Shown: positions 55,546-64,000 of the stretch, one piece after another
How positions within the stretch are numbered: the first letter of the stretch is position 1
Layout of the letters: the number at the start of each line of letters is the position of its first letter
Assembly: GCF_004379255.2 (NCBI RefSeq)
Contig: NC_056037.1
Span: forward strand, 34,073,012 to 34,137,011
Origin: Salvia splendens
Taxonomy: Eukaryota; Streptophyta; Magnoliopsida; Lamiales; Lamiaceae
Length of the DNA: 64,000 nucleotides
Direction: 5' to 3'
Translations under genes and position numbers: made by a program
Notes under the pieces: generated by a model
Told to the model about the DNA's origin: nothing
Databases searched by the model: none
What the model saw: only the letters and a program-made list of their open reading frames with translations

Positions 55546-57618
55546 TGCTTGATGGTGCCGAACTGATTGCTCGGCACTTTTAAGCGCAATCTGCAGACAT
55601 TCTTTTGCTCTCTTTTGATCACCTCGGATGACCGCTATCCCACCTTTAGTGGGGATCTTGATGGTGAGGTGATAAGTAGAGCAAACGGCCCGAACTGTGT
55701 TGAGCCAGTCTCTCCCTAGGATGATGTTGTACGGGGACCGAGCTTTCACCACAAAGAACTCGATCATCGTATTGGAGCTTGTAGGCGCTTTTCCCACCGT
55801 GATCGGAAGGCTGATAATACCTTCAGGGCGGGTGTCCTCCTGGGCGAAACTTTTCAGAGGAAGTGGAGCCGGACTGAGCCGAGCTGGATCCACTTCCATT
55901 TTATCGAAACATTCTTTAAAAAGAATGCTGACTGACGCTCCTGTATCCACAAATACTCTGTGGATCAGTTTGTTTGCCACTCCGGCTTGAATGAGAATAG
56001 CGTCTTGGTGAGGAGAGATGGCTGGGACGGGATCGGCATCTGAAAATGTAATCACTTCGTCTTTCTTCAGCCTTTTATGTGTTGGCTCCTCTTGATTGGA
56101 ACCTCTGCGTTCTGCTTTTAGGGACGACTTAGTCTTCCCGGCAGGGAGAGCATCAATAGTCTGGATTACTCCATCATATTGCGGCTCGTCGTCGTCTTCG
56201 GGATCCTCATGCTTTTTCGGATCCTGAGGATTGCAGTTCGCACCTCTCTGCCTTTTGTTCTTTTTCGGCTGCTTGCTTTGGTATTTTTTTAACGTTCCTG
56301 TTTTCACAAGAACAATACCTGCAGCCAAATTTCGGCACTCCTCGGTATCGTGACCGTGGGTTTGATGGAAGGAGCAATATTGATCCTGAGGTCGCCGCGC
56401 GGCTGATTTCGTCATCCGCTTTGGTCTTTCGAACATATCGGAATGTAGTTCGAAAATTTCCGCTCTTGACTTGTTTAAGGGTACGAACTGAGCGGGCGGC
56501 TTCTCAGGATTGAGACGTGGTCCCAATCTGCCTTGTACCGGTGCCCTTTGAATTCTTTCAAAAGGAGTTCGGCGAGGAAGCCTCTGATCGCTTTGATCGG
56601 GCTTCTTTTCGTCTCCTCGGGATGAGCTGTCTAAAGACCGTTTTCGACGGTCTGCCTCATCCGCACGGGAAAACTGGTCCGCAATGTCCCACATTTCTTG
56701 AGCTGTTTGCGGACCGCACTCCACGAGCTTCCTGTAGAGAGCTCCGGGCAGGATTCCATTTTGGAATGCCGAGATGACAAGCAGATCGTTGAGATCGTCT
56801 ACTTGCAGGCATTCCTTGTGGAATCTTGTCATAAAGTCGCTGATTCTTTCGTCGCGACCTTGACGAATGGAAAGCAGCTGAGCCGAAGTGATTCGGACTT
56901 CCGCTTTCTGAAAGAACCTCCTGTGGAAAGCATCCATTAGATCTCGGTAGGATCTAATGCTGCCTTGAGGAAGGCTGTCGAACCACCTTCTGGCGTTCCC
57001 GATGAGCAGCTCGGGGAACAGCTTGCACATGTGGACCTCGTTGAGACCCTGGTTCGCCATGTTATATTGATAGCGTCCCAAGAAATCATGAGGATCCACG
57101 AGTCCGTCATAGGTTATCGACGGAGTTCGGTAGTTCCGCGGCAAAGGAGTTCGGGTGATATCGTCCGAGAACGGAGTCTTTAATGCTCCGTACATGGCGA
57201 ACCCGACATCTCTTCGGTACGGAGGAGATGGAGTTCTCCTGTGGTTCCGGTACCGAGGAGGAACAGGAACATGTCGGGGTTGAGGATTCTTTCTCCTGGA
57301 AGACACGTCACTACTGCGGTAGTGACTTTCATGTCTGGATGAGGAGGGAGAATCCGCCGTTGTCTTCTCCGGCTGTTGGCTCTTCTGCAGGAAGGTTAAG
57401 AACTCCTCCTGCTTCTCGGCCAAGAACAGCTTGACAGCTTCATTTAAATCGGGCTGCTGGGAAGACTCGGTGCGATGACTCCTGGAGTGGCTTGTTCCTC
57501 CTTCGTGAGAACCGGAGGTAGATGTCTCCCGAGGCCGTTTTTCAGACCTGCGAGCTGGACTAGCTTCCTCACGGTGATCACGAACGGTATTACGGGTGGT
57601 ATGTGATCTGGTATGCAT
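55543..57618 (-). CDS. Gypsy gag-protease
   Basis: 691 codons starting MHTRSHTTRN 57 bases inside the primer-binding site. An Arg/Ser-rich N-terminus is followed by the retrotransposon gag core (about 175-245, with ARRWFDSLPQGSI), a zinc-finger-like YCSFHQTHGHDTEEC (about 430-445), and an aspartic protease with VDTGAS (DTG at 558-560) and the ILGRDWL flap partner. It ends at a UAG in readthrough context. It makes the particle shell and processes the polyprotein. Placing protease with gag and RT after the stop would keep RT-integrase at a low ratio. Confidence 0.95.
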   Translation of the reverse strand: MHTRSHTTRNTVRDHREEASPARRSEKRPRETSTSGSHEGGTSHSRSHRTESSQQPDLNEAVKLFLAEKQEEFLTFLQKSQQPEKTTADSPSSSRHESHYRSSDVSSRRKNPQPRHVPVPPRYRNHRRTPSPPYRRDVGFAMYGALKTPFSDDITRTPLPRNYRTPSITYDGLVDPHDFLGRYQYNMANQGLNEVHMCKLFPELLIGNARRWFDSLPQGSIRSYRDLMDAFHRRFFQKAEVRITSAQLLSIRQGRDERISDFMTRFHKECLQVDDLNDLLVISAFQNGILPGALYRKLVECGPQTAQEMWDIADQFSRADEADRRKRSLDSSSRGDEKKPDQSDQRLPRRTPFERIQRAPVQGRLGPRLNPEKPPAQFVPLNKSRAEIFELHSDMFERPKRMTKSAARRPQDQYCSFHQTHGHDTEECRNLAAGIVLVKTGTLKKYQSKQPKKNKRQRGANCNPQDPKKHEDPEDDDEPQYDGVIQTIDALPAGKTKSSLKAERRGSNQEEPTHKRLKKDEVITFSDADPVPAISPHQDAILIQAGVANKLIHRVFVDTGASVSILFKECFDKMEVDPARLSPAPLPLKSFAQEDTRPEGIISLPITVGKAPTSSNTMIEFFVVKARSPYNIILGRDWLNTVRAVCSTYHLTIKIPTKGGIAVIRGDQKRAKECLQIALKSAEQSVRHHQA

Positions 57619-57675
57619 TTTTTTGGGGTGGAAAAAGGGTCAAAAATTCGCTTTATCACAAATTTGGTTCTCTGT

Positions 57676-57693
57676 TTCCCACAGACGGCGCCA
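57676..57693 (-). other. Primer-binding site of the Ty3-gypsy element
   Basis: TGGCGCCGTCTGTGGGAA on the minus strand, one base from the LTR; identical to the copia element's site. Confidence 0.75.
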
Positions 57694-57694
57694 G

Positions 57695-58367
57695 TGATGA
57701 ATCGGCGAATTTTTGATGGTGATGAATGCAGGAAGATGCAGATCACGACACAGAGATTTTACGTGGTTCGATTTACTGAGGTAAATCTACGTCCACGGGA
57801 AGAAATGAGGGCAGAGTTGTATTGCTTGATCTGTTTTCTTACAGCTTACAATACAGACTTGCTATTTTGTATTTGATCTCTAGAAAGCGAGAGAGTCTAT
57901 TTAGAACTTACCCTATCTATCTGATCTAGGTTCTATTTATACATTGAACCTAGATCGTGGCATGCAGCCATTTACTAGGTAGTGGATGTCGTGGAGATCG
58001 TGGCGATCTTGCATGGGTCCACTATCCTGCATGAGTTAATGACTGCTTGACACCACTAAATAGATCGTGGGTGGTGGAGGTAGAAATCCTGCATGAGTCC
58101 ACTATCTCCTAGTTCGGTCGAATACTGAGACCGAACTGCTGAATTATGGCCGAGCAGTTTTTGCCGATCTGAGAGTAGAGCTTGATGCCGACCTGAGAGC
58201 AGAGTTTGATTGGTTGGCTTTTACCGAGCTGTAGGCTGGGGCCGAACTCTTTGGTTGTGCCGAACTGAACTCTGATACTCTTTAGTCATGCCGAACTGAT
58301 ACTCTTTCTTGGGCTTTAGGCTGATGGGCTTTACTGCTGTTGGGCTTGTTTAGTACGTACTCCATCA
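57695..58367 (-). repeat. 5' LTR of the Ty3-gypsy element
   Basis: 673 bp, no difference from the 3' LTR found by eye. Contains a likely promoter: the minus strand has TATAAATAGAACC (about 57,932-57,944) upstream of the hairpin motif. Confidence 0.95.
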
Positions 58368-59584
58368 ATCTTTATTTTTATTTTTTTCTAAACATTTTTT
58401 ATTATTATATATTTTGAATAGTTTTAGTTCTCCACACTACTAAAAGTCGAAAACCCAATCACATAAAATGAAATTAATCATTCCTAAAATAAAATAATTA
58501 CACAAATGATATAAAATGAAAAATATTAGTACTACCAATTAGCCGTATGAAGAAAGAAAACTTACAAAAGTAATTGACTAAGAAAGTGATTTAAGTAAAA
58601 GAAAACTTCTACGTATGAATAATACCAAAAATAATACTCCAATACTAATTTTGATTATTCCTTATGATTAGCTAAAAATGTAAGAAGTATAGTAATACAT
58701 CATTTTAAAAATATGATTAGCTAAAAAAATGTAAAGATTGAAACTACGATGAAATAATTAATTTTTGTCTAATCATTTTTTCGGAATGATAAACATAACT
58801 AATAGAATTATTTTTATGTTCACAGTTTATAAAATAAGTTAAGATTAGACAATGAAAGAAAGGAAAGTGAAAGAAGAAAATGATATGCATTTAATCCTTG
58901 ATTAAAAGAATGCATTTTGTCCACAACATTTGCATGCTGTACAATTTGCCATAACAGTGGGGATGGAACCGTGGTCCATACCCCCTATTTACAGCTCTGA
59001 AAACGTAAGATACATCACCATAAATGTCTGACGAAACATCCCTCTTCACGATAAATAATTAATTTTTATTTTTAAGGAAAAAATACAAAACATTTATTTT
59101 CATTTTTTTATTCTATTTTATTCTTTCATTTAATTTAATAAATATCATTTCTTCTCGTACTTGAAAAAAATTCATTAATTATAATGAGATGGATGAAGTA
59201 CCTATATTATGCTTATGCTTATGCTTATGCTTAATTATTATTGTGCTGGAAACAAAATCATGTCATGTTAGTTTGGGACTTGGGTGTGTATTTTGCTTGC
59301 GTCTTGATCATTTTCGCTTTTGTTTATTCTTGATTCATGACCTTGCTCGAGTATTTTTCACTATAGACTGATTGTGTCCTTACTTGTTTATCTATTTTAT
59401 TAAAAAAAATCAAATGAATGAGTACTTTTCTCTTTAAAAGAAATATGTTTATATTTATAAGCTATAGTCATTCATAAAATAGTACTTCCTTCGTTCTTTT
59501 ATAATTGAGTCATTTTTTAATTTTGAGAAATTATTATAGCCGAGTCATTTTCATATATGAGTAATAATTAACTTACTTTTTCTT

Positions 59585-60190
59585 AGGGGTGTCAAATCGT
59601 GCATGTTGAGTTGTTATCGGATCAACCTGCTAACGACACGACCCAATAAGGATAAACACGAAAACGACATGTTAAGAAAACCCCAAACACGCACACGAAC
59701 TCGACTGCTACCCCCAAACCCAAGCCCGCTAGCCTCAAAACCAAACCTGACACGAATCCATTAACGATACGAACCACCTAGAGTCTACACGACACGGTAA
59801 CAACACGCACATGACACGACACTATAACAACACGACCTGATAATACGGTTAGAACCTTATAACAAATGCTCTTGATTAAAAGTTACAAAACCTTAAATCT
59901 GATCATTAAGAGTCTAATTAGAAATCTAAAATCTGATTACACAATCTGATCTAATTAACATCAATAGATTTATAGCAACACAATCCAACAAAAAAAATAT
60001 CATTTTTAAAATACTAAAAATTAATAATATTATAATATTATTTCTTAAAGGGTAACACAAACCCGACACGAACACGACACGAAGTTTTCTTGTTCTTAAC
60101 GGTCGACCTGATAAGGAATCCAATAAGCTTTAACCCAAACCTATTAATTTCGTGCGGATTCGTGTCGGATTATCGTGTCATGCCAAAAAT
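59585..60190. repeat. ACACGAC-rich dispersed repeat, possibly hAT-like
   Basis: Starts GGGGTGTCAAATCGTGCATG and ends near CGTGTCGGATTATCGTGTC. Both ends hold many forms of CGACACGA/TCGTGTCG with an AT-rich centre. This style is known from non-autonomous hAT elements of plants, but clear terminal repeats and an 8-bp duplication were not found. Confidence 0.4.
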
Positions 60191-60771
60191 TCTCAGCACT
60201 ATTTTTTCTACCTACTTCATTATATCTCTTATTTTATTCTTTCTACTATTTTACCTACCCATATAACACACGAAAATTCATTTATTAAACTACATGCCAA
60301 AAGAAATGTCTTAACTAAGAAGGAATGGAGAAAGTACTCGTACTTTTTAATTTAATTTAAAAAGTTTTATGGATTCTAAATGAATTTTCAAAATCAGGAA
60401 ATTGTATTTTTTGAGTTTAATAAATTAAATAGCAGATATAGTAATTTTTACAGTATATTTAGCAAATACATAAATTTGTTGTTTATTAGTTTATTTGACG
60501 TTATAGAAAATGAACAAATCAAACTTTAATTTTTCTATTTTATAAAATAAAAAAGTATTAGTAAAATTTTTTAATATATTAAATTCAAACTAAATATATA
60601 AAATAAAATAAACAACATTAAGAGCACGAAACATGAATAATTCTCATACAAAATGCTCCATAAAATATAGTAGTACTGTATATCATTTCTATTTCTATTT
60701 ATATGTCATTCTCACTTCTCAATTCTCATATTAAATGCCCGTGAGGAAAATTTATTGAGGCTATTTAGAAG

Positions 60772-60853
60772 TACTACCTAATTCTTTGCAGCAAGATCTG
60801 CCCCTCCGTTACCAACTGCGCTACACCCCTGCGGGCAAATACTACCTAATTCT
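60772..60853 (-). mobile_element. 54-bp SINE-head insertion with 14-bp target duplication
   Basis: TACTACCTAATTCT occurs at 60,772-60,785 and 60,840-60,853. The 54 bases between, read on the minus strand, contain GCCCGCAGGGGTGTAGCGCAGTTGG, split here as GCCCGCAGGGG and TGTAGCGCAGTTGG, the tRNA-like head with an A box. The B box and tail are absent. Confidence 0.6.
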
Positions 60854-61409
60854 CACTTGTCATAACGTGGCTTCCCATATATGAAATTAATTAAATTTAT
60901 TTATTTCTTCATTTTATGAAAATAATTTAGTTGTAATATTGACTCAAGAAACTTTGCATATTGTTATTGATTTTATATACTCCTATTACTTCCTCCATCT
61001 CTTTTAGTCCATTTTGTGTTGGACACGAATCTTAAAAAAGATAAAGAAAAATAAATTTAAAAAGTTAGTAGAATATGTGTCCCATTTTTATATATTCAAA
61101 TTTGAAATATAAAAGATTATTATAAAAAAAACTTTTTTTTACTAATAATAGCTAACTAGAGTATAATATATCATACTTATATTATTACATTATTACCCTT
61201 AAATTAAGTATACGAACGACATAGTAAATAAAGAAAATTTCGCAAAAGAGAATCCCTATTCACACTTCCTGTTAGTAGTGATTGAATTTCTATGTTTAGT
61301 TTGATAATAAATAAGATATTCAAATCAAAATAAAGAATTGTGGATCGAATGACTATTCATCTATTGTATTTTTATATAATATAGTACAAATAGGGGGCAA
61401 GAAAACTCT

Positions 61410-62838
61410 ATGGAAAGGTGTTGGTTTAATTCGACGGTGTTTAAGAAGGAGTTACAACGTGGGTATGGGATAAAGAAATTAATGGACAATCTTAGTCCTT
61501 TTGAAAATACTAGTGAAAGTGAAGATCTGAATCCAAAAGGTAGGGCTAAAAACATTCATAGTTGGAGGGGTCGTGGAAATTCTAGTTACAGTGATGTTGG
61601 TCGTTTATTTGGCATCAAAGACATTCGGAATTTCATCTCTGATGAGACTTTTTTAGTTAGGGATAGTAATGGAGATAGTTATTCTATCTATTTTGATATA
61701 GAAAATCAGATTTTTGAGATTGACAGCAATCATTCTTTTCTGAATGAACTACAAAGTTATTTTTCTAGTTATCGCAACATGTATGATACTCAATCTAGTT
61801 GGAATAATCACATTACTGGTTGCATTGACACTTATCTTCAGTCTCGAATCTGTATTGATACGCCCATTCTAAGTGATAGTAGTGACGGTTACATTTCTAG
61901 GTGCGTTTTTAATAAACGTAAAACTTATAGTCAAGGCGGGGGGTCCAGTATACTAACCCGTGCTAAGAGTAGTGATTTAACTCTAAGAGAAAGGTCTAGT
62001 GATCTCGCTGCAACTCAAAAATACAGGCATTTGTGGCTTCAATGCGAAAATTGTTATGCATTAAATTATAAGAAACTTTTGAAATCACAAATGAATGTTT
62101 GTGAATAGTGTGGATACCATTTGAAAATTAGTAGTTCAGAAAGAATCGAAGTTTCGATTGATCCCGGGACTTGGGAACCTATGGATGAAGACATGATCTC
62201 CGTGGATCCCATTGGATTTCATTCGGAGGAGGCGCGTTATAAAGATCGGATTGATTCTTATCAAAGAAAGACAGGATTAACTGAGGCTGTTCAAACAGGC
62301 ATAGGTCAACTAAATGGTATTCCCGTAGCAATTGGGGTTATGGATTTTCAGTTTATGGGGGGGTAGTATGGGATGCGTAGTCGGGGAGAAAATAACCCGT
62401 TTGATTGAGTACGCTACCAATCAATTTCGACCTCTTATTATAGTGTGCGCTTCGGGGGGAGCGCGCATGCAAGAAGGGAGTTTGAGCCTGATGCAAATGG
62501 CTAAAATATCGTCTGCTTTATATGATTATCAATCAAATAAAAAGTTATTGTATGTATCAATCCTTACATCTCCTACTACTGGTGGGGTAACAGCCAGTTT
62601 TGGTATGTTGGGAGATATTATTATTGCCGAACCAAATTCCTACATTGCATTTGCGGGTAAAAGAGTAATTGAACAAACATTGAATAAAACAGTACCCGAA
62701 GGTTCACAAGCGGCTGAATATTTATTCCAGAAGGGCTTATTTGACCTAATCGTACCGCGTAATCTTTTGAAAAGTGTTCTGAGTGAGTTATTTAAGCTCC
62801 ACGCCTTCTTTCCTTTGAATTTCAAGTCAATCAAGTAG
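61410..62838 (+). pseudogene. accD: accD pseudogene (plastid acetyl-CoA carboxylase beta subunit)
   Basis: Starts MERCWFNSTVFKKELQ and ends near [14 protein letters not shown], covering the whole gene. The zinc-finger and carboxyltransferase regions are recognisable ([56 protein letters not shown]). There are two breaks. The first is a TAG at 62,106-62,108 where functional genes have a glutamine codon, consistent with a C-to-T change. The second is one extra G in the G run at 62,358-62,363, which shifts the frame. The variable N-terminal part is also somewhat short compared with tobacco. It cannot make a working subunit; the functional copy is presumably still in the plastid. Confidence 0.92.
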
Positions 62839-63301
62839 AGTGCACTAAGTTCCATTTTTATATTTGTAGCAAACAAGTAGTTAGCTTATCCGAATCTTAT
62901 CGGAATCAAAGTAACTAAAAGGGGAGTTTTCTTTGGCGACCTAAGATCTAATTGTAGAAAGAATCAAAATCAAAAGTTGCGGATAACTCTTTCTTTATTA
63001 AATTCGAAGACAAGAACAAAACACAAAGAAACGAAGACAAAAATGAATTATCATATGGATCTTTCATGTAGATAGATGAATAAGTCCGTTTATTTAGTTC
63101 TATATTCCATTCCTTGGACTTATTCTATATACTCACTTAGATGCTTAATATCTCTAATGCAAAATTTGCAAATTGAATTAATTAATAATAACTACGAATT
63201 CATACTAATTACAATTATTAATTATAATTAGTATAAATATAAAATATGATATTAAAAAAAATAAGAACAGGTACAAATAATAAACCGAGGTACCCCATTT
63301 T

Positions 63302-63412
63302 ATGACAACTTTCCACTTTCCCTCTATTTTTGTGCCTTTAGTAGGCCTAGTATTTCCGGCAATTGCAATGGCTTCTTTATTTCTTCATGTTCAAAAAAAC
63401 AAGATTGTTTAG
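63302..63412 (+). CDS. psaI: psaI reading frame within the NUPT (photosystem I subunit VIII)
   Basis: 36 codons, [20 protein letters not shown]..., with the single membrane span and ending near VQKNKIV, intact in length and sequence. In the plastid it encodes a small photosystem I subunit. Here it is part of a nuclear plastid-derived insertion without a nuclear promoter or transit peptide, so it is almost certainly not expressed. Confidence 0.85.
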   Translation: MTTFHFPSIFVPLVGLVFPAIAMASLFLHVQKNKIV

Positions 63413-64000
63413 ATCTGAGGGGACCCAATCTCATTTGTTTTTTTTGAAACTTATACTTGTAGCATAACATAGATATTTATTTCAGAAAAGAAAATATAAT
63501 AGAACATGTGATTTCTGCCGAACATAAAGGAAAAAGCTGTTATGCCTGCAGAAAATGATCTATAGCTAACTGAATTCTAGCCAGTTTCAAATAGATCAGG
63601 ATCGCTGGATGCCTAAAATGTAAAGTTGGTCGATTTATATGTATATCAATATGTATATTGGGATCATATGAGGGGTATGTTATTATTTTAGATCTAAACA
63701 AAGATATTTTCATAATTAAGTTTATATTTATAATAAAACATTAGACCTTCGAGGTCTTTGTTTGGCTTTTGTGATTAAACATAAAATTAAATATGCTTCG
63801 TAGTAGTTATTCTTCATATTTATTCATTTGTTTTCTTTAAAGCAAAATAAATTAAGAATGTACTTTTAATCTGAATTGTCGTAGTTGGTATTCTCGAAAA
63901 CTTTTAATGCGAAGCACACGAGTCGTACTAATAATTCTACTCATGTTCTTTGGTATGTCAAGTGCATTAAGAGAAAATAGTAATAATATTTATATTAATA

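Larger units (their letters stand above)
50597..58367 (-). mobile_element. Ty3-gypsy retrotransposon, full length (Tat lineage)
   Basis: 7,771 bp, minus orientation. Two 673-bp LTRs with TG...CA ends appear identical by eye. Target duplication ATCTT at 50,592-50,596 and 58,368-58,372. Primer-binding site 57,676-57,693. A G-rich polypurine tract (CCGGGGGGGTAG on the minus strand) abuts the 3' LTR at 51,270. Domain order gag, protease, RT, RNase H, a second RNase H of archaeal type, integrase; the second RNase H places it in the Tat group. Two frames, same phase, separated by one UAG. About 1 kb of untranslated 3' region contains two tandem-repeat arrays. All parts look functional, so this is a young and possibly active copy. 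Confidence 0.95.
58373..61204. other. AT-rich intergenic DNA
   Basis: A GCTTAT microsatellite at about 59,211-59,233; a repeat with many ACACGA/CACGAC words at 59,585-60,190; half of a Stowaway-type end near 60,990; a SINE head at 60,786. No gene found. Confidence 0.4.
61205..64000 (+). other. Nuclear copy of plastid DNA (NUPT): rbcL-accD spacer to psaI-ycf4 spacer
   Basis: Gene order and spacers match the asterid plastid segment rbcL-accD-psaI-ycf4 (from memory), including the accD leader at 61,330-61,409 and the post-psaI spacer to at least about 63,720. It is nuclear, because it adjoins nuclear repeats and accD is broken. The right boundary is not seen; plastid similarity of the last 250 bases is uncertain. 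Confidence 0.85.

Noticed and set aside
1..64000. CRISPR arrays, bacterial operons, prophage or toxin systems
   Set aside because: Introns, plant retrotransposons and nuclear tRNA show this is plant nuclear DNA; the tandem repeats lack spacer architecture.

Overview
The window is nuclear DNA of a eudicot plant, probably an asterid of the order Lamiales (my impression from the gene and repeat resemblances; species not determined). Four things support this: spliced plant genes, plant retrotransposon lineages, many Stowaway and PIF/Harbinger elements, and a copy of plastid DNA at the right end. It is a repeat-rich region between and around a few single-copy genes.

Left part (1-17,360). A long-LTR retrotransposon runs off the left edge (LTR 1572-4392). 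It has inserted inside the conserved TCP motif of a TCP transcription-factor gene, leaving only its first 87 codons (4393-4653). Next come a Stowaway MITE, two PIF/Harbinger elements (one with a broken Myb-like ORF1, one whose interior is an array of 73-bp repeats), more MITEs, a nearly intact Ty1-copia element nested in a Stowaway MITE, and a third Harbinger derivative.

Middle part (17,360-41,465). This holds the ordinary genes: a two-exon bHLH transcription factor (21,885-23,698), a tRNA-Ile(AAU) gene (24,499-24,572), a 14-exon gene for a multi-spanning membrane RING protein (25,865-33,557), and a 40-codon DVL/ROTUNDIFOLIA-type peptide gene (38,790-38,912, minus). A SINE sits just upstream of the peptide gene's TATA box. 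The 3.9-kb intron 6 of the RING gene contains tandemly duplicated repeats and an antisense scrap of an AGC protein-kinase gene.

Right part (41,466-64,000). A Harbinger element carries an intact 398-codon Myb-like ORF1 but no transposase. It is followed by a truncated relative and by a third element that keeps only the transposase C-terminus. A complete 7.8-kb Ty3-gypsy (Tat-type) element with identical LTRs follows (50,597-58,367). Its gag-protease and RT-RNaseH-integrase frames are separated only by a UAG in a classic readthrough context. The window ends in a nuclear copy of plastid DNA (rbcL-accD spacer, accD pseudogene, intact psaI frame, psaI-ycf4 spacer).

The most unusual signals are: (1) five tandem copies of an exact plant snRNA upstream element, each followed at Pol II-type spacing by a TATA box, inside a Harbinger element; (2) the UAG-CAA-TCA junction of the gypsy element; (3) the retrotransposon-broken TCP gene; (4) Harbinger copies whose subterminal motifs differ between copies but match at the two ends of each copy; (5) a hairpin motif shared by unrelated LTRs. 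All identifications come from reading the sequence and from memory of the families; no database search was run.
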